Shown here piece after piece: positions 1-11,032 of a stretch of 64,000 bases of DNA; position 1 is the first letter of the stretch, and every line of letters starts with the position of its first letter. The stretch is taken from the NCBI GenBank assembly GCA_009192285.1, contig WBVU01000003.1, forward strand, positions 1,643,973-1,707,972, written 5' to 3'. The position numbers were made by a program, and so were the translations under genes. The notes below the pieces were generated by a model that saw only the letters and a program-made list of their open reading frames with translations, was not told the DNA's origin and ran no database searches. Origin of the DNA: Morchella semilibera (lineage: Eukaryota; Ascomycota; Pezizomycetes; Pezizales; Morchellaceae).

Positions 1-836
1 ATCAATCTCCCGCTTTCCCCTTCCCTAGCGTACCCACCTCCATGCAGTATGCTCCGAGTAGCTTTTCAACTCCTATGTCTTCAGCAAGTGCCAGCCCAAA
101 TACATCTTACTCAACTTACGTGCAGTCTGCCCAATCACCGCTCCCTCCATCAACACCGACTTTTAACCACCCGGGGTATTCCCTTGGCCACCCAAGTACT
201 CCTATCAACAACCCTTACCCCTTATCACTATCGACGCACGGACCCCATGGTGGATATCCAATGATGTCCTTGAACACGGCTCATGGGGCCATCCAAATAC
301 CCATAGACACAACGGCAGCCTCAAAAAGCGCCGATGAGAAGCGTAAACGAAATGCTGGCGCTTCCGCTCGATTTCGTCAACGTAGAAAGGAACGTGAACG
401 CGAGATGTCGACCAGAATCAGCGATTTAGAGCAGCGCGTTAAAAAAGTAGAAGAGGAACGAGACTACTATCGGGACCTGGCGTTGAGGTTGCAACGGGGT
501 GGTGGAAGACCTCAACAGGGGCAACCGCAATCCTTGTCTCCATCACGGATTGGAATGGCAATGGGACCCGGTGACAGCGGATTTGGTGGGTTCAGACCGA
601 GTGAAATTTCGCGTCCGAGTTCCAGCATGCGGGATTTTGGGTCGTCACCAATGACTGGTATTGAAGCGAGCAGTGACCATGGACAAGGTAGCAGAAGTGG
701 TCACCAAGGACATCCGGGAACGCCGAGGATGAGACAACCAATGGACAGCGGCGCTGGTAGTGCACTGAAACGAGAGACCGAAATGTATGACCGAGAGCAT
801 CACGGGGCTGGGGGTAGTGATCAGCGACATCACTAG
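1..836 (+). CDS. bZIP transcription factor, 5'-partial
   Basis: Nuclear DNA-binding regulator of the bZIP family. From the first ATG in the window (42) it reads 264 aa to a TAG at 834-836. The same frame stays open without a stop back to base 3 and reads as Ser/Pro-rich sequence of the same kind, so the real start probably lies left of the window. Counting from ATG 42, residues 1-95 are Ser/Pro/Thr/Tyr-rich (likely activation region). Residues 99-124 form the basic region, with the diagnostic Asn-x7-Arg (NAGASARFR, N104 to R112). A hydrophobic heptad zipper follows to about residue 150. The tail from 151 is Gly/Ser/Gln-rich and disordered. The family call is firm; the exact regulator (nutrient, stress or sulfur type) cannot be decided. 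It converges with the EVE-domain gene downstream. Confidence 0.85.
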   Translation, partial: QSPAFPFPSVPTSMQYAPSSFSTPMSSASASPNTSYSTYVQSAQSPLPPSTPTFNHPGYSLGHPSTPINNPYPLSLSTHGPHGGYPMMSLNTAHGAIQIPIDTTAASKSADEKRKRNAGASARFRQRRKEREREMSTRISDLEQRVKKVEEERDYYRDLALRLQRGGGRPQQGQPQSLSPSRIGMAMGPGDSGFGGFRPSEISRPSSSMRDFGSSPMTGIEASSDHGQGSRSGHQGHPGTPRMRQPMDSGAGSALKRETEMYDREHHGAGGSDQRHH

Positions 837-1837
837 ACGCGGCATTATACACATTTCTTAAACTCATTTCTTTTGTTATTTCCTATGTGGACCTGATTTT
901 ATCCGGCGCGGGGAGGGGAGGCTTTGTCGATTTTATTTCCTTTGGTCTTAGAAGTGGGTCATTAACCGTGCGTTTTTGGAATTATCGTTTTCTCTGCATT
1001 GTTTGCCGTCATCTCATTTGTACTTGTGTGTTGCATGCATATTTTCTTTTCTTTTCTGAACCATCATCTACTTCTTGAACCATCATCTACTTCCATTCCA
1101 TCCAATCTTTTAGCGGGGGGACAACTCTGTAAATTATCATGTTTCTACTGCGGGAGGCGTTGGTTTTTCTAGAATATTTTATTCGTCCATTCTTATCCGT
1201 TCCTTTTTTCTTTTTCTTTTTTTACTCTCTTATATCTTATTTTTTAGTGTTTATTATTGGATTTGATCATGGAAATCATTTCGTTTGTTAGCTTTTTTTG
1301 GAACATGACCTACTACTATCACCACCCTACATCACCTCATGCGTATGGTATCTCCCTGTAATAATTATATTTGTATTTGTAGCTGTGATAAAAGCTAATG
1401 GGCTGGGGGAGGGATGGGGGCAACGCGCGTACAGCATAAGTATTTAGAGTTGAAAGGCGTTATTGCGCTATTGAGTTACTTTTACTTGTTAGGACGTTTA
1501 TTCGTATGATCTGCTTCTTAGCATGTGCATGTTCCTGGGAAGATCTAGAGTCGTACAGTTAGTAAGGTTCCTATGTTCCACATTGCACATTTGGTCCGTG
1601 GGTTGGTGGAGTGCAAGCAAGTTAGAGTAGGTGCGTTAGGTGCAGTATCGATTATCTGATTAGTCTATTTCGGCTCTGTCTATCTATCTACGAACACGGG
1701 CACCAATCGGGCAACTAGTACAAGGGATTTGAAAAGGGTAAGTTGGGTAGACTAACAGAATTAAGAAAAATTAAGAGAAGTGGCGGACCACGAACCTCCC
1801 ACACTTTGCCAATCCCCCGTCTCTACCCCAATCTGCC
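837..1837. other. Convergent 3' spacer between the bZIP and EVE-domain genes
   Basis: About 1 kb of T-rich 3' flank with no supportable gene. It holds a perfect-core tandem duplication of a 19-bp unit at 1057-1094 and T-rich tracts around 1200-1250. Both neighbours end here, so it should contain both 3' UTRs. Confidence 0.6.
1057..1094. repeat. Two-copy 19-bp tandem repeat
   Basis: The unit TGAACCATCATCTACTTCY occurs twice head to tail (1057-1075 and 1076-1094), differing only at the last base. It lies in the bZIP 3' flank. Confidence 0.8.
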
Positions 1838-2823
1838 TCATTGCGATTTCTCCAGGGAAATAATGAAATCCCAGCAAGCTTTCGGGACAGGTGACACGCT
1901 CAGACGGCTCATCTTGAGCAGCGGCATTTCTGACAGCTCACCTTGTGTGTAGGTCTTCAGCTCGGCAAGTCCAATCTGCCGCTCTAGTTTTCGCCTGAAC
2001 TCCACGTGCACAAGAAACCACTTCGGGTTATCCCTTGACGACTTTGGGTCGTAGTATGGCTCGGAAGGATCGAATGCAGTTTCTAAACAATCAATTTCAA
2101 GGCCGGCGGCGAGCTGAGACTCCCGGATGGAGGCTTACCATCTGGCGTGGCGGCTTTGACGATTTCCATTATTCCGGCGATACCTGGTTCCTTACAGTTG
2201 CTGTATTTTTCGAGATAAATAACGCGTCGGATTTAAATGGTCCTTTTACACTCTCGCCCAACCGCGGGATAGGATTGGAAGGAATGGCAGTGGCAGTGGC
2301 AGTGGAGATAGGACCAACCTGTGGTAGAAGAACGCCAAATCCCCCTGTTTCATCGCCTTTAGGTTGTTCCTTGCGCTGTAGTTCCTCACTAGATAGCACG
2401 GAATTAGAATAATGGCGGTCACCGGTCGTTTATTATATTATTTATTTTTTGCCCTTTTCGATGGCTGGACGAATCACTGGAAGCTTGCTTACCTCCGTCC
2501 CAACCTGCAGGTTCTTTGCAAGCTTTCAGGTCGTCGATCGAGAACTTCATGTCTTTGCCCTTTTCCATTCTAGTCTCCGGCTCCGCTTTCATAAGCCAAT
2601 AAGAAGGGCTCCCATTAGACTCCTCTTCTGTTTCGCGTTGGGGAGCATTCCCTTTCGTTTCCGGCTGCGACCCCTTTTTAGGCACATTTTCTCTCGTTGC
2701 TGTGGTGTTTACCTTCTTCTCCTTTTTTGAGTCGAGAGTTGGCCTGCCTTGTGATCTGAGAGCTCGTTTTGGTAACGGCTGTTCGGATACGGCTTCTGCG
2801 ATTCGGGTGCGTTTGAGCGGCAT
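1838..2823 (-). CDS. EVE-domain protein (THYN1-like)
   Basis: Small nuclear-type protein with a C-terminal EVE domain, a PUA-like fold that binds modified bases in characterised relatives. Four exons: 2823-2493, 2388-2319, 2200-2139 and 2082-1838. All introns are GT-AG and phases agree, giving 235 aa. Residues 1-70 are basic and disordered with Lys/Arg clusters (likely nuclear localisation). The EVE domain starts at YWLMKAEPE and continues through FSIDDLKA, WDGVRNYSARN, GDLAFFYHSNCKEPGIAG, YYDPKSSRDNPKW and a C-terminal LSVSPV. These match the THYN1 order of conserved blocks. Start chosen as the first Met giving this N-terminus (2821-2823). The substrate in fungi is unknown. Naive six-frame ORF calling misses it because it is split into four short exons. 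Confidence 0.9.
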
Positions 2824-5129
2824 AAATACTGATGAGAGTGTTATATAGGGGTGTTGTTGGATAGGTGGGGAGACGGTAAGAAGTAACTTCTGTTTGTTTA
2901 GACTTAGACGTTCAGGGCAACAGTCTCGTGACTTGACAGAAATGCGTGTGTCTTGGCATCGTGCATGTATGGCATTGCTCGTGCGTATGCCGATCTCTTG
3001 CACGACGGGATGTCCATACCTTCTCGCCAGTGGCAGCAACATTGATGGTGATGATGATAAGTATTTTTCTTTCTTTCTTTTTTTTTTTTTTTTTTTTTTT
3101 TCTCTCCTTTTGCCGAGGGAGAATGGGGTCAGCAAGGTCATACAATTCGGGGCTTTGAGTTATGTTGCAGTTGGGGTTCCTTGGTTGCGGTGGTGGCTTG
3201 CGGGGGCTTTTTTGGGCGGAATTCCGACGGTCTGGTTCGGTGAAACTTTAATCCAACCTCTGGGAGCGGCTCTTTTCTGTGCCGCTGATTCGTTAATCTC
3301 AACAACGTGTGCCCAGCTGCCGCGATATGAGTTCCCCAGGCCACATGTTCTTTTCATGCGCGCGTTTAAGTAAATGTGGCCGTACCTGGGGGGGGGGGGT
3401 GGGGGGTACATTATACAGAGGTAATGGCAGCTTCTACCCTAGGATGGGATGCATACTGCGGTACAGTAGGAGTAATCCGATCCCGTGTCTGCCATCTCGT
3501 CCCTTATATTTTTATTTTTATTATTTTTTTTTCTTTCCACTTTGACCAACTCCTTGGTTTCCGTGCTCCCGACGGCAGAAGTGCGTATTGTCACGACGTA
3601 TTGTCTGCGCTGCCCGGGGTTCTCCGGAAACGTTATTTTACTAGTCGTGATTCAAATCGCGGGTTCACATCCCTTAACACGCATCTTGAGATTACCCGGT
3701 TTGACAGGCAGGGTAGGGTATTGGGTTTATTTCACTACATCGGGTAATCATGCGGTGAGTGATAAGTTGTGAGCCGTGACACTAAACTACATGTGACTAT
3801 ATGTACATGTATCCATGTGCAACCCTCCCCTGTCGCCCATGCAGAAAGGAAACAACCCTAGCCAAGAACAAAAATAGGGAAGAATACATGGGAGAGCATG
3901 GGTTACGTGTAACGTAAGGGGGCCCTGCCCTATGTACCGACAACAACAACAGGTGTTAATTCGTGCATGGCTACGTGTATCACACCTGCTTCTGCTGCTT
4001 CTGCTGCTTCTGCTGCTGCACAGCAATCGAAGCGAACAATTAATGATCCATTACATGATGTTGTTGTGACCGGTACCGATGCCACTGTCTTTAGAGTGCT
4101 ACTAGCACTGGCAAATTTAGTTCCCAGCATGCCTTGCCATGGTGTTACGTTACTTACATGTACTTTGGTGTTCGGCGTGAAAGAGGCATAGCAAAGCTTA
4201 AAGGATACAGTATCATAGTAAAGTATGTACGGCGGCCTAGGGATTTAAAGAGTATATTACAACCAAGAAGATTTTATCACCTCAATGGGCTGAAATGGTC
4301 TTTAGAATTGGTCTACTATCACGTAGCGACTAAGAAAATTCGAAAAGCAAGCGACGGGATACGTACAAGGTGAAGAAGTTGGGGGATGGGTGGTGGCAGG
4401 GAGACGCTTAATTGCGTTCCTAGTAGTACTGCGGCGTCCTCAATAGACTGGTGCATGTCCTTGAATATAAACCTCATTACCACAGCAACATTTACCACCG
4501 ATCCAAAGAGACAGAGTGCCAGGTATCTCGCCTCGGGATAACAAGCAAATCGGTGTTTTAGTGGGCATACCCCCCCACATGAAGCCAACGAAATCCGATG
4601 ACTAGCCTACATTGTTCGCCCTAAACCGGGAGGGGAGTACTACTAGTGTAGATACGGTAGCTATAGGGCACATCATAGGGAGTTAATCTCTCGAATTCGA
4701 TTGATTTTATTCATTAAGCATGTAGTTTCCCAATTTACACGTATTACACCGGCTAATAACGATATATACGTATACTTGTATCTTAACCTCAATTTGCATA
4801 TCTTTCCACGAAGGGTATCCAACATCAGGGCATATAGGTATGGATCGAGAGGGCCTGAACAGCTGGGGCAGATCCTGAGAGGCAGACGTGACTCGATACG
4901 CCTCTTCCTCAATTCAATGGGTGCCTGAACTATACCGGTCTCATATGTCAGAGTAGCTTAAGTGACAGCTTATATAATTTAGTGGGGACTCATAAAGATA
5001 TAAGCGATAAGAAATATGCTAACAAGGTAGTAAGGGGCAGTTAAAGAACTTTGAAGAGGGTAGACTAGCTAAAAGAGAAACTCAAGGGATATAACTAGAT
5101 GAGTTATTAGGAAAACCGACACCCCCCAA
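2824..5129. other. Intergenic region 2.3 kb
   Basis: Spacer between the EVE gene 5' end and the esterase 3' end. It holds poly-T tracts near 3080-3102, an 11-G run at 3388-3398, an imperfect TTCTGC/CTG repeat at 3986-4020, one variant copy of the RTCAY-N5-RTCACTCG motif (3756-3772, minus) and one TACATGTA (3804-3811). The short ORFs present have no recognisable domain and I do not support them. Confidence 0.5.
3986..4020. repeat. CTG/TTCTGC microsatellite
   Basis: Imperfect hexanucleotide repeat (TTCTGC)n ending in CTGCTGC, in non-coding DNA. Confidence 0.75.
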
Positions 5130-6889
5130 CTACGCCCACGCAACATTCACCAAAAAGTCACATCTCTCATTGTCCCATGGGTCCGCCGACAAAAGCTCAA
5201 CCTTATCATCACTAATAACTAAAGAATTGCCTCCACTCCCATAGCTTGTGCTGTACTCCACGAAACATGGGAATGTATCTGCACAGCCAGGCTCTCCGTG
5301 GACCGTAAAATCGACCAGATACTCCTGATGCACCTTAGCAACCCATGCACTTATATCAACTCCAGGCAACTCAAAACCCGGGTTGTAGAAGTCGTAAAAG
5401 ACATCATCACCATGCCAGGCGCGGGATACATTGAAAATGTAGCGGTACGCATCCTCCCCAAAGGCACGTGCTAGGGAGACGGCATTGCAGGTGAAGAGGG
5501 TATCCTGGAAAAATTCCGTGACTCTCTTGTATTCCGAAATTTTATCGCTACCCTTTGGATAGAGCTCATTGAGTCCGGAGATAACGGACGCCGAGGCGTT
5601 CGGGAAGAAAGATTGAACAAACCCGTCGAAGCTTTCGGAAGTCACATTGTCAGGTGATGGTAGAAACAATCCGCTCTGCAATATATTGTTAGTATATACG
5701 TGTACCTAAACTAAGAGTGCCGAGAGTTTGTTAGTACTGACCTCAAACCAGGTATTCGACGAAATGATACTGCCAACGTGATGGAATTTTCCTTGAGACA
5801 ATAATCTACTGGGTAGGTCGGGAACATAATCCCCATCCACGGAGGGTGTGAACTGCGCACCGGACATAAGGATCTCCTCGTTAGATGCAATCAGGGTCTC
5901 AGTGGATGCCTCCCTCAGGCATTCAATGCTAGTGCAATTGGCAGCCATCAAGAAAGCCTGATAGGCACCATTTCGTTGCGCGAAGGCATATTTATCTGGA
6001 GACATACCTGCGGATTGCAGGATTGCCTTTTACGCCCTTCAATTCAGCTACTCCCAACTCCCAGATATCTCAAAAGTCTTGAGAGGATCACGATGCAAAT
6101 GATAGGGCATACCTGTTTAAACGGCGGCGGTGAATGTTCACCGCCGTACGCAGTGATTGAGTGCATGATTACTCCCCCACCTGCACTCTCCCCGGCTACA
6201 GTGATTCTCTCCGGGTCGCCGCCAAACTTAGAAATATACTTGCTAACCCAGTCCATAGCTGCGCGAACATCGTGAAGCCCAACATTCATGTCAATATCCT
6301 GTTCTGCATCTGCAAGCCATCCAAAGGCACCAAGCCTACAAATAATTAGCCTTGGTAAAGCTTGACAGGCCAGAATATAGATTTACCTATAGTTTGATGC
6401 AACATAGATCATTGGCTCATCCGCAGCACTAATCAACCCCATTGGATCACCCCACATCTCCTTACTACCGATCATGTACCCTCCCCCATAGAACCACTGA
6501 AACACCGGCATTTTATCTGTCGCCTTGACCGATGCAGGGACGTATACGTCCAGCAACAAGCAGTCTTCAGTCCCCATCGTAATAATGTCTCCGCCGACTA
6601 TGTCTACGATCTGTTGCGGAAGAGTCTGTACACATGCTGTATCCGTGATATTGCCGTCTTGAATCTCTGCCTCAGGGAGTGGCGGAGCAGGTTTACGGAA
6701 ACGAAGGTCGCCGAGCGGCGGGGCAGCGAAGCGGATGTTCTTGAAGATATAGTAGTCATGGGTGGAGTTGTAGAGAGTGGCCCGTTGGGAGACGTACCCA
6801 AGATCAATGACTGGGAGGGCCGGTTGGAACGCAGGATACGATACTTGCATAGAGAGATAGGAGGGGGAGGAGGGGTTTTCAAAAGCCAT
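5130..6889 (-). CDS. Type-B carboxylesterase/lipase (alpha/beta hydrolase)
   Basis: Serine esterase of the cholinesterase/carboxylesterase family, 518 aa from four exons: 6889-6387, 6335-6113, 6026-5742 and 5675-5130, all in frame. The oxyanion loop WFYGGGY is near residues 132-138. The nucleophile Ser218 sits in GESAGGG. The acid is probably Glu337 at the end of exon 3 (NTWFE). The catalytic His425 is in the WHGDDV motif. The N-terminus (MAFENPSSPSYL) shows no signal peptide, unlike most secreted family members, so a cytosolic enzyme is more likely. Length is normal for the family (about 500-560 aa). The triad is complete, so it should be active; substrate unknown. The third exon was placed by the conserved KQ-AILQSAG junction, using the AG at 6027-6028. 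Confidence 0.9.
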
Positions 6890-8720
6890 GCTGTGCTGTG
6901 ATGTGGTTTGAAACTCTGTGTTCTCTGTTTTGGAAGCTTCGTAAACTGGTTTAACGATCTAAATGTTTTGATGCTGATATATACCGTAGTTGGCTATCAT
7001 AGGCGTACTAAAGCTACTGAACTCTGGGGTCGAATGAGAATATATATACCTTTTAGTTCTTTCCTGGTCGTGCTACTTATTCCTGGGTTCTATGAAATAC
7101 GGGAATAGATGGACATCATTGCCACACCTCGTATTCAAGATGTTTGATATCTGCCGTTCGTCTTGGCGCAGCATCTAACAGTCATAAGGTTTTAACCAAT
7201 GCGCCTTGGATACCACTTGTACACATGTACTACATTTGAGATTACTATTCACCAGAAATGACCTCCAAATTGCGATGGCTGCAGGTTCCAATTGGTTATC
7301 TAATCAGAGCAATAATCATATGTATGTTGTGCCTATGACCGCGAGTATATCAGAATATGTTCTCCCCGTTCTTCTAGGGCGAAAGTGTCTTTCTCGTTGG
7401 CCTAGAAATCGACTTTTAGCTTGAGATTGATGATTCAGGGTCTCGGGTTAAGGCTGTCCCCCAAGAAGTTAGCACGCCCACCAAGGTAAACCGAGCCGTA
7501 CTTTCACGGAACTCTCGTTGGCTCAGGTTTCACGACACTGCCTTACACAAGGCTGAATGACGGGTACGGGATGTTATTAGTCAGGCGCCGCGGGTGCCAA
7601 GACCGAGCCTAGGTCGATCAATCATGATCATTGATGTTGCACGGAATAAATACATACGTATGTGTTACACGTGTTGCGTGGTGTTTTTTTAGAATATTTG
7701 TATGTCTAGAATGCCTTGTGGTAGGAGGAAAGAATTATGACCAATGATATAGCAGGCGGTATGGGGCGAGTGATGATTGATGATTGATGCCGGTTGGTGT
7801 TCGGCCCATAGACTATGATCGCAGTGTATAACCCCCCTAATATCATTAGTATAGTATTCATGGCTGAGTAGACGACGTAGTAGTTTGGCCGTTTTATAAC
7901 CTGATTAATTCTCTCGATAGTACAGAAAGCCCATGAGGAGTGACTGATATGGCAGTACCGGTATTCGGGGAAGCAGCCGCTAGGCGCTGATTACGGTTTC
8001 TACTCTACTGATACCACTGGTACACGTATATCTTTTCCAGTATCCGTGGGTTGGGGGGTTTTCCCTTTGAGGCTCCTAACTAGATCAAGGTGGGTTCAGC
8101 CTTAGAGTTGTCTCACACACTGCATATCGTATCGGGGTGATGCGAGACCACTAGACAATTGTAATCTCCAGTGTAAAGTGCATTTTGTGCCTTATATCTC
8201 ATGAGATTGAATTCGATAAAGCTATTGGCAGCGAAATGGCCGTAATTATAGTCGCGGTGATCTATAACATCTAAATCTACATGATTCCCAAATTAAAGCG
8301 GCATTTTTATGGTGTAAATGTAGGATGTCCGATATTCGATTCGATTGATGTAGGAGGATTGGGTACGAGCCTACAATAATCAACTTCGGATTTCTAGATG
8401 GGGTTAGATTGTCGATCGTACCTACGCACTCGCTTGTGCTTCGGGGTAGGAGAAAATGAGAAGACGTCACCACACTGCCAAGGTTGCGTGAATTGTGTCT
8501 TCTTACTTATTCTCGCCCCCGAATACCGCAGTCTTTCACCGTCTCTTGGCGAATACTGCCAGTTGACGATTCTGAACAGGGATTCCAAGTATGGCAAGAA
8601 GCAGCCAACCTGCGAGATCTCCGGGGAGTATGCATGGGCATGAGGCCGAGGTTCCTATTGGCCGAGTCAGAAACTAAATTCCAGGCCCGGCCCCTGTTCC
8701 TACAATAATTCTACCCTCGC

Positions 8721-8811
8721 TATCCACCATGACAGGGATGGTGGATATATAACGAGCGCGAGCACTACACCAACCTGGTGTATTTCGACTTGTTTGTAAT
8801 CGAAAACGATT
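8721..8811. repeat. Three successive short hairpins
   Basis: Three perfect stem-loops occur within 91 bp. They are TATCCACCAT/ATGGTGGATA (8721-8730/8738-8747, 7-nt loop), TACACCA/TGGTGTA (8766-8772/8776-8782, 3-nt loop) and AATCG/CGATT (8798-8802/8807-8811, 4-nt loop). Confidence 0.6.
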
Positions 8812-10396
8812 ATTATATAACTACATGTATGTATTTAATCACCTGTGAACATGTCCCTCACAATATATAGAATAGGGGGCAGAATTTTGGCGAGTGGTCA
8901 AAAATGATAAAAGGAATATCATCTGTGTAAAAAGCCACACCGGTCTAGTTGGCACTTAGGCGGGTAGCATTTTTCGCCAGACCATAGGAATTTCTGGCGC
9001 GAGTCGCCGGGGAGGGAGGGAGGGTCTGGGGTTTACAACTCATAGAACAGCCACTGGCATAAACTTATGGATGAATCGTGACTGCGAAGGCACCGCCCGG
9101 GGAGACTTTGCGTTCGTGATAGATCATCGAGATCGGGATCGATCAATTGATCAAGAATAGGCCCTTCAATGCCACTCGATTCTCACATGGGTTTGTAGTT
9201 TCAACTCTAGCTAGCTAGCTCTAATAATTAAAGGGCCTGATAATTGTTGTGGGTACTGATTGGGCAGATAAGGCGCAGGGCATAATACTTATGCTGTGAT
9301 TTGGCCGTTAAATATAAGTATATATACTTGTATGTATAGTTCTTGTTCAAAAGTCCTGGGACAACGCAACTGCGAGTTGCTACGGGGCTTGTCCCGGGAT
9401 TTTTGACACGGAGTTATATATATACAATCACTCACCGTCACTCGACGAATACATGCATATACTACATGTGCAGCCGCGTGCGAAGAGTTTTGGCACCCTA
9501 CTATATTGAGTCTGTCCATGAATTATAGTTCGCGAACAGACCTTTTAGCCAAAAGGGGCTATATAATGCCAATATAGTCCACCAGTGGGAATTTCATCAC
9601 CGGCCGGTGGCAGCTATTTTACCACCGGTGTGAAACTGTTGGTCAGCATTTATATTATACCGCAACAAGGTCTGAAATTCAGCTTATACCACCGTTGGTG
9701 GGGTTACTTTTGACACATTTACCGCTCCATATACCGCTCCATAACTGGACTCTTATTCACTAAATAGATGCGCCAATATACTCAGTCGTTAATTAAAAAG
9801 TCGGAATTTTTAGCAAGCTTTTGGTTGCAACGATATCCGACTACTTAGTTAATGCGTGAGTATAATCGAGTAAATGTATTTGTTTACATATATACATGTG
9901 TGTATGCACCGGTATACGTATCACAGTATTAAGGGATAACACATGTGCGTGCGTGCGTGTGCCTTGTGTGTAAGTATATCTTATCATAATATACTAAGGG
10001 CCTCGAAGAGTGATGCAACCGCCTGAGATTGGGTGGGGTCTGTGAATTCGCAACCACCTTAACTTCTTTCATTTAGGTGCATAAGTATGTTGTTTTCCTT
10101 ACCACCAAATATTGTTGCTTCGTTAAGGCCGCCAAAGTTAGGCCGCATGTCGTGGGTTGAAATCGTGAGTGGTAAATTGAGTCGTTGCGTCACTTTCCGG
10201 AACCCCTGGGTACATTTAGTAGATCTATAGAATCATTGAAAAGTAGATGCCTGAAACGCGGCTCTAGAAATTTCCAATCGTTCACAATAATAGATATGAC
10301 GCAGTGTGGGACGAACCTGAACATGTTGCTTGCCTGAAAGGAACATCTCGCCCTGAGTCTTAAGAGCGTACTACCCACGAGGGTCTACTAGTCAAG

Positions 10397-10457
10397 TTTT
10401 TATCAATAGGACTTCGGTTGCTACAGCCATTACCTACCCCCGTCCTATTGATAAAAA
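10397..10457. repeat. Perfect 16-bp inverted repeat
   Basis: Arms TTTTTATCAATAGGAC (10397-10412) and its exact reverse complement (10442-10457) flank a 29-nt loop. This is the form of a very small MITE remnant or a strong cruciform. It lies about 580 bp upstream of the RdRP start. Confidence 0.75.
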
Positions 10458-11032
10458 TTTGGCAAGTACATGCGAACTTTGTCAACATTAATGAAAATAC
10501 ATATATATATAGACATTATACAGATAGAACTCAATATCTCAGACCCCTTGCTACCGTACTAGTCGGCATATTGAGTTGCAGCAACAATACAATTATAATC
10601 AATTAATCTCACTAGCCCCAACGTCAAAGAAAAATGTACTTTGGATAAACTTCTACAAAGGTTGTACGTACCTACATGTGGCCATCCGTTACACAAACAC
10701 CACTGCCCCGCAGTGGTTGCCTGAACCCTGCATAAACAAACATAACTTCGGCCATCGTAGCTGTTGAGGTAACGCGTAACAGCAGATAGTTAATGGTTAT
10801 ATAAACACAGAAAACTGCTGTCTATTTGGCAAGGTGTTCGTTTTAAAACTTCAACCAAGTCACTCAAGTGAGAATCCAGTATTTTTTTTTATGGGTGCTC
10901 AAATGCTGATTTCATGATCAGATAAAGCTTCCTACGGCCTACACACTGCCCTATACAAAAACCAAACCCGATATCTACAAGATACTTGTTTCCCACCCGA
11001 CCTAGGCCTGAGTAGGGCATAAAAATAGAAGA

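Larger units (their letters stand above)
6890..11032. other. Gene desert of 4.1 kb upstream of the RdRP gene
   Basis: AT-rich spacer with no ORF of recognisable function. It contains several hairpins (8721-8811, about 9570-9700, 10397-10457), two strict copies of the bipartite RTCAY motif (7767-7783 minus; 9428-9444 plus) and one TACATGTA (8822-8829). The promoters of the esterase (left end) and the RdRP (right end) should lie here. Confidence 0.5.

Noticed and set aside
3640-3690. B-box-like GGTTCACATCC
   Set aside because: Mismatch at an invariant T-loop position and no tRNA fold upstream.
9570-9720. Inverted repeats around CCACCGGTG as a transposon
   Set aside because: The arms match only in short stretches with shifting register and no border duplication, so it was kept only as part of the spacer description.
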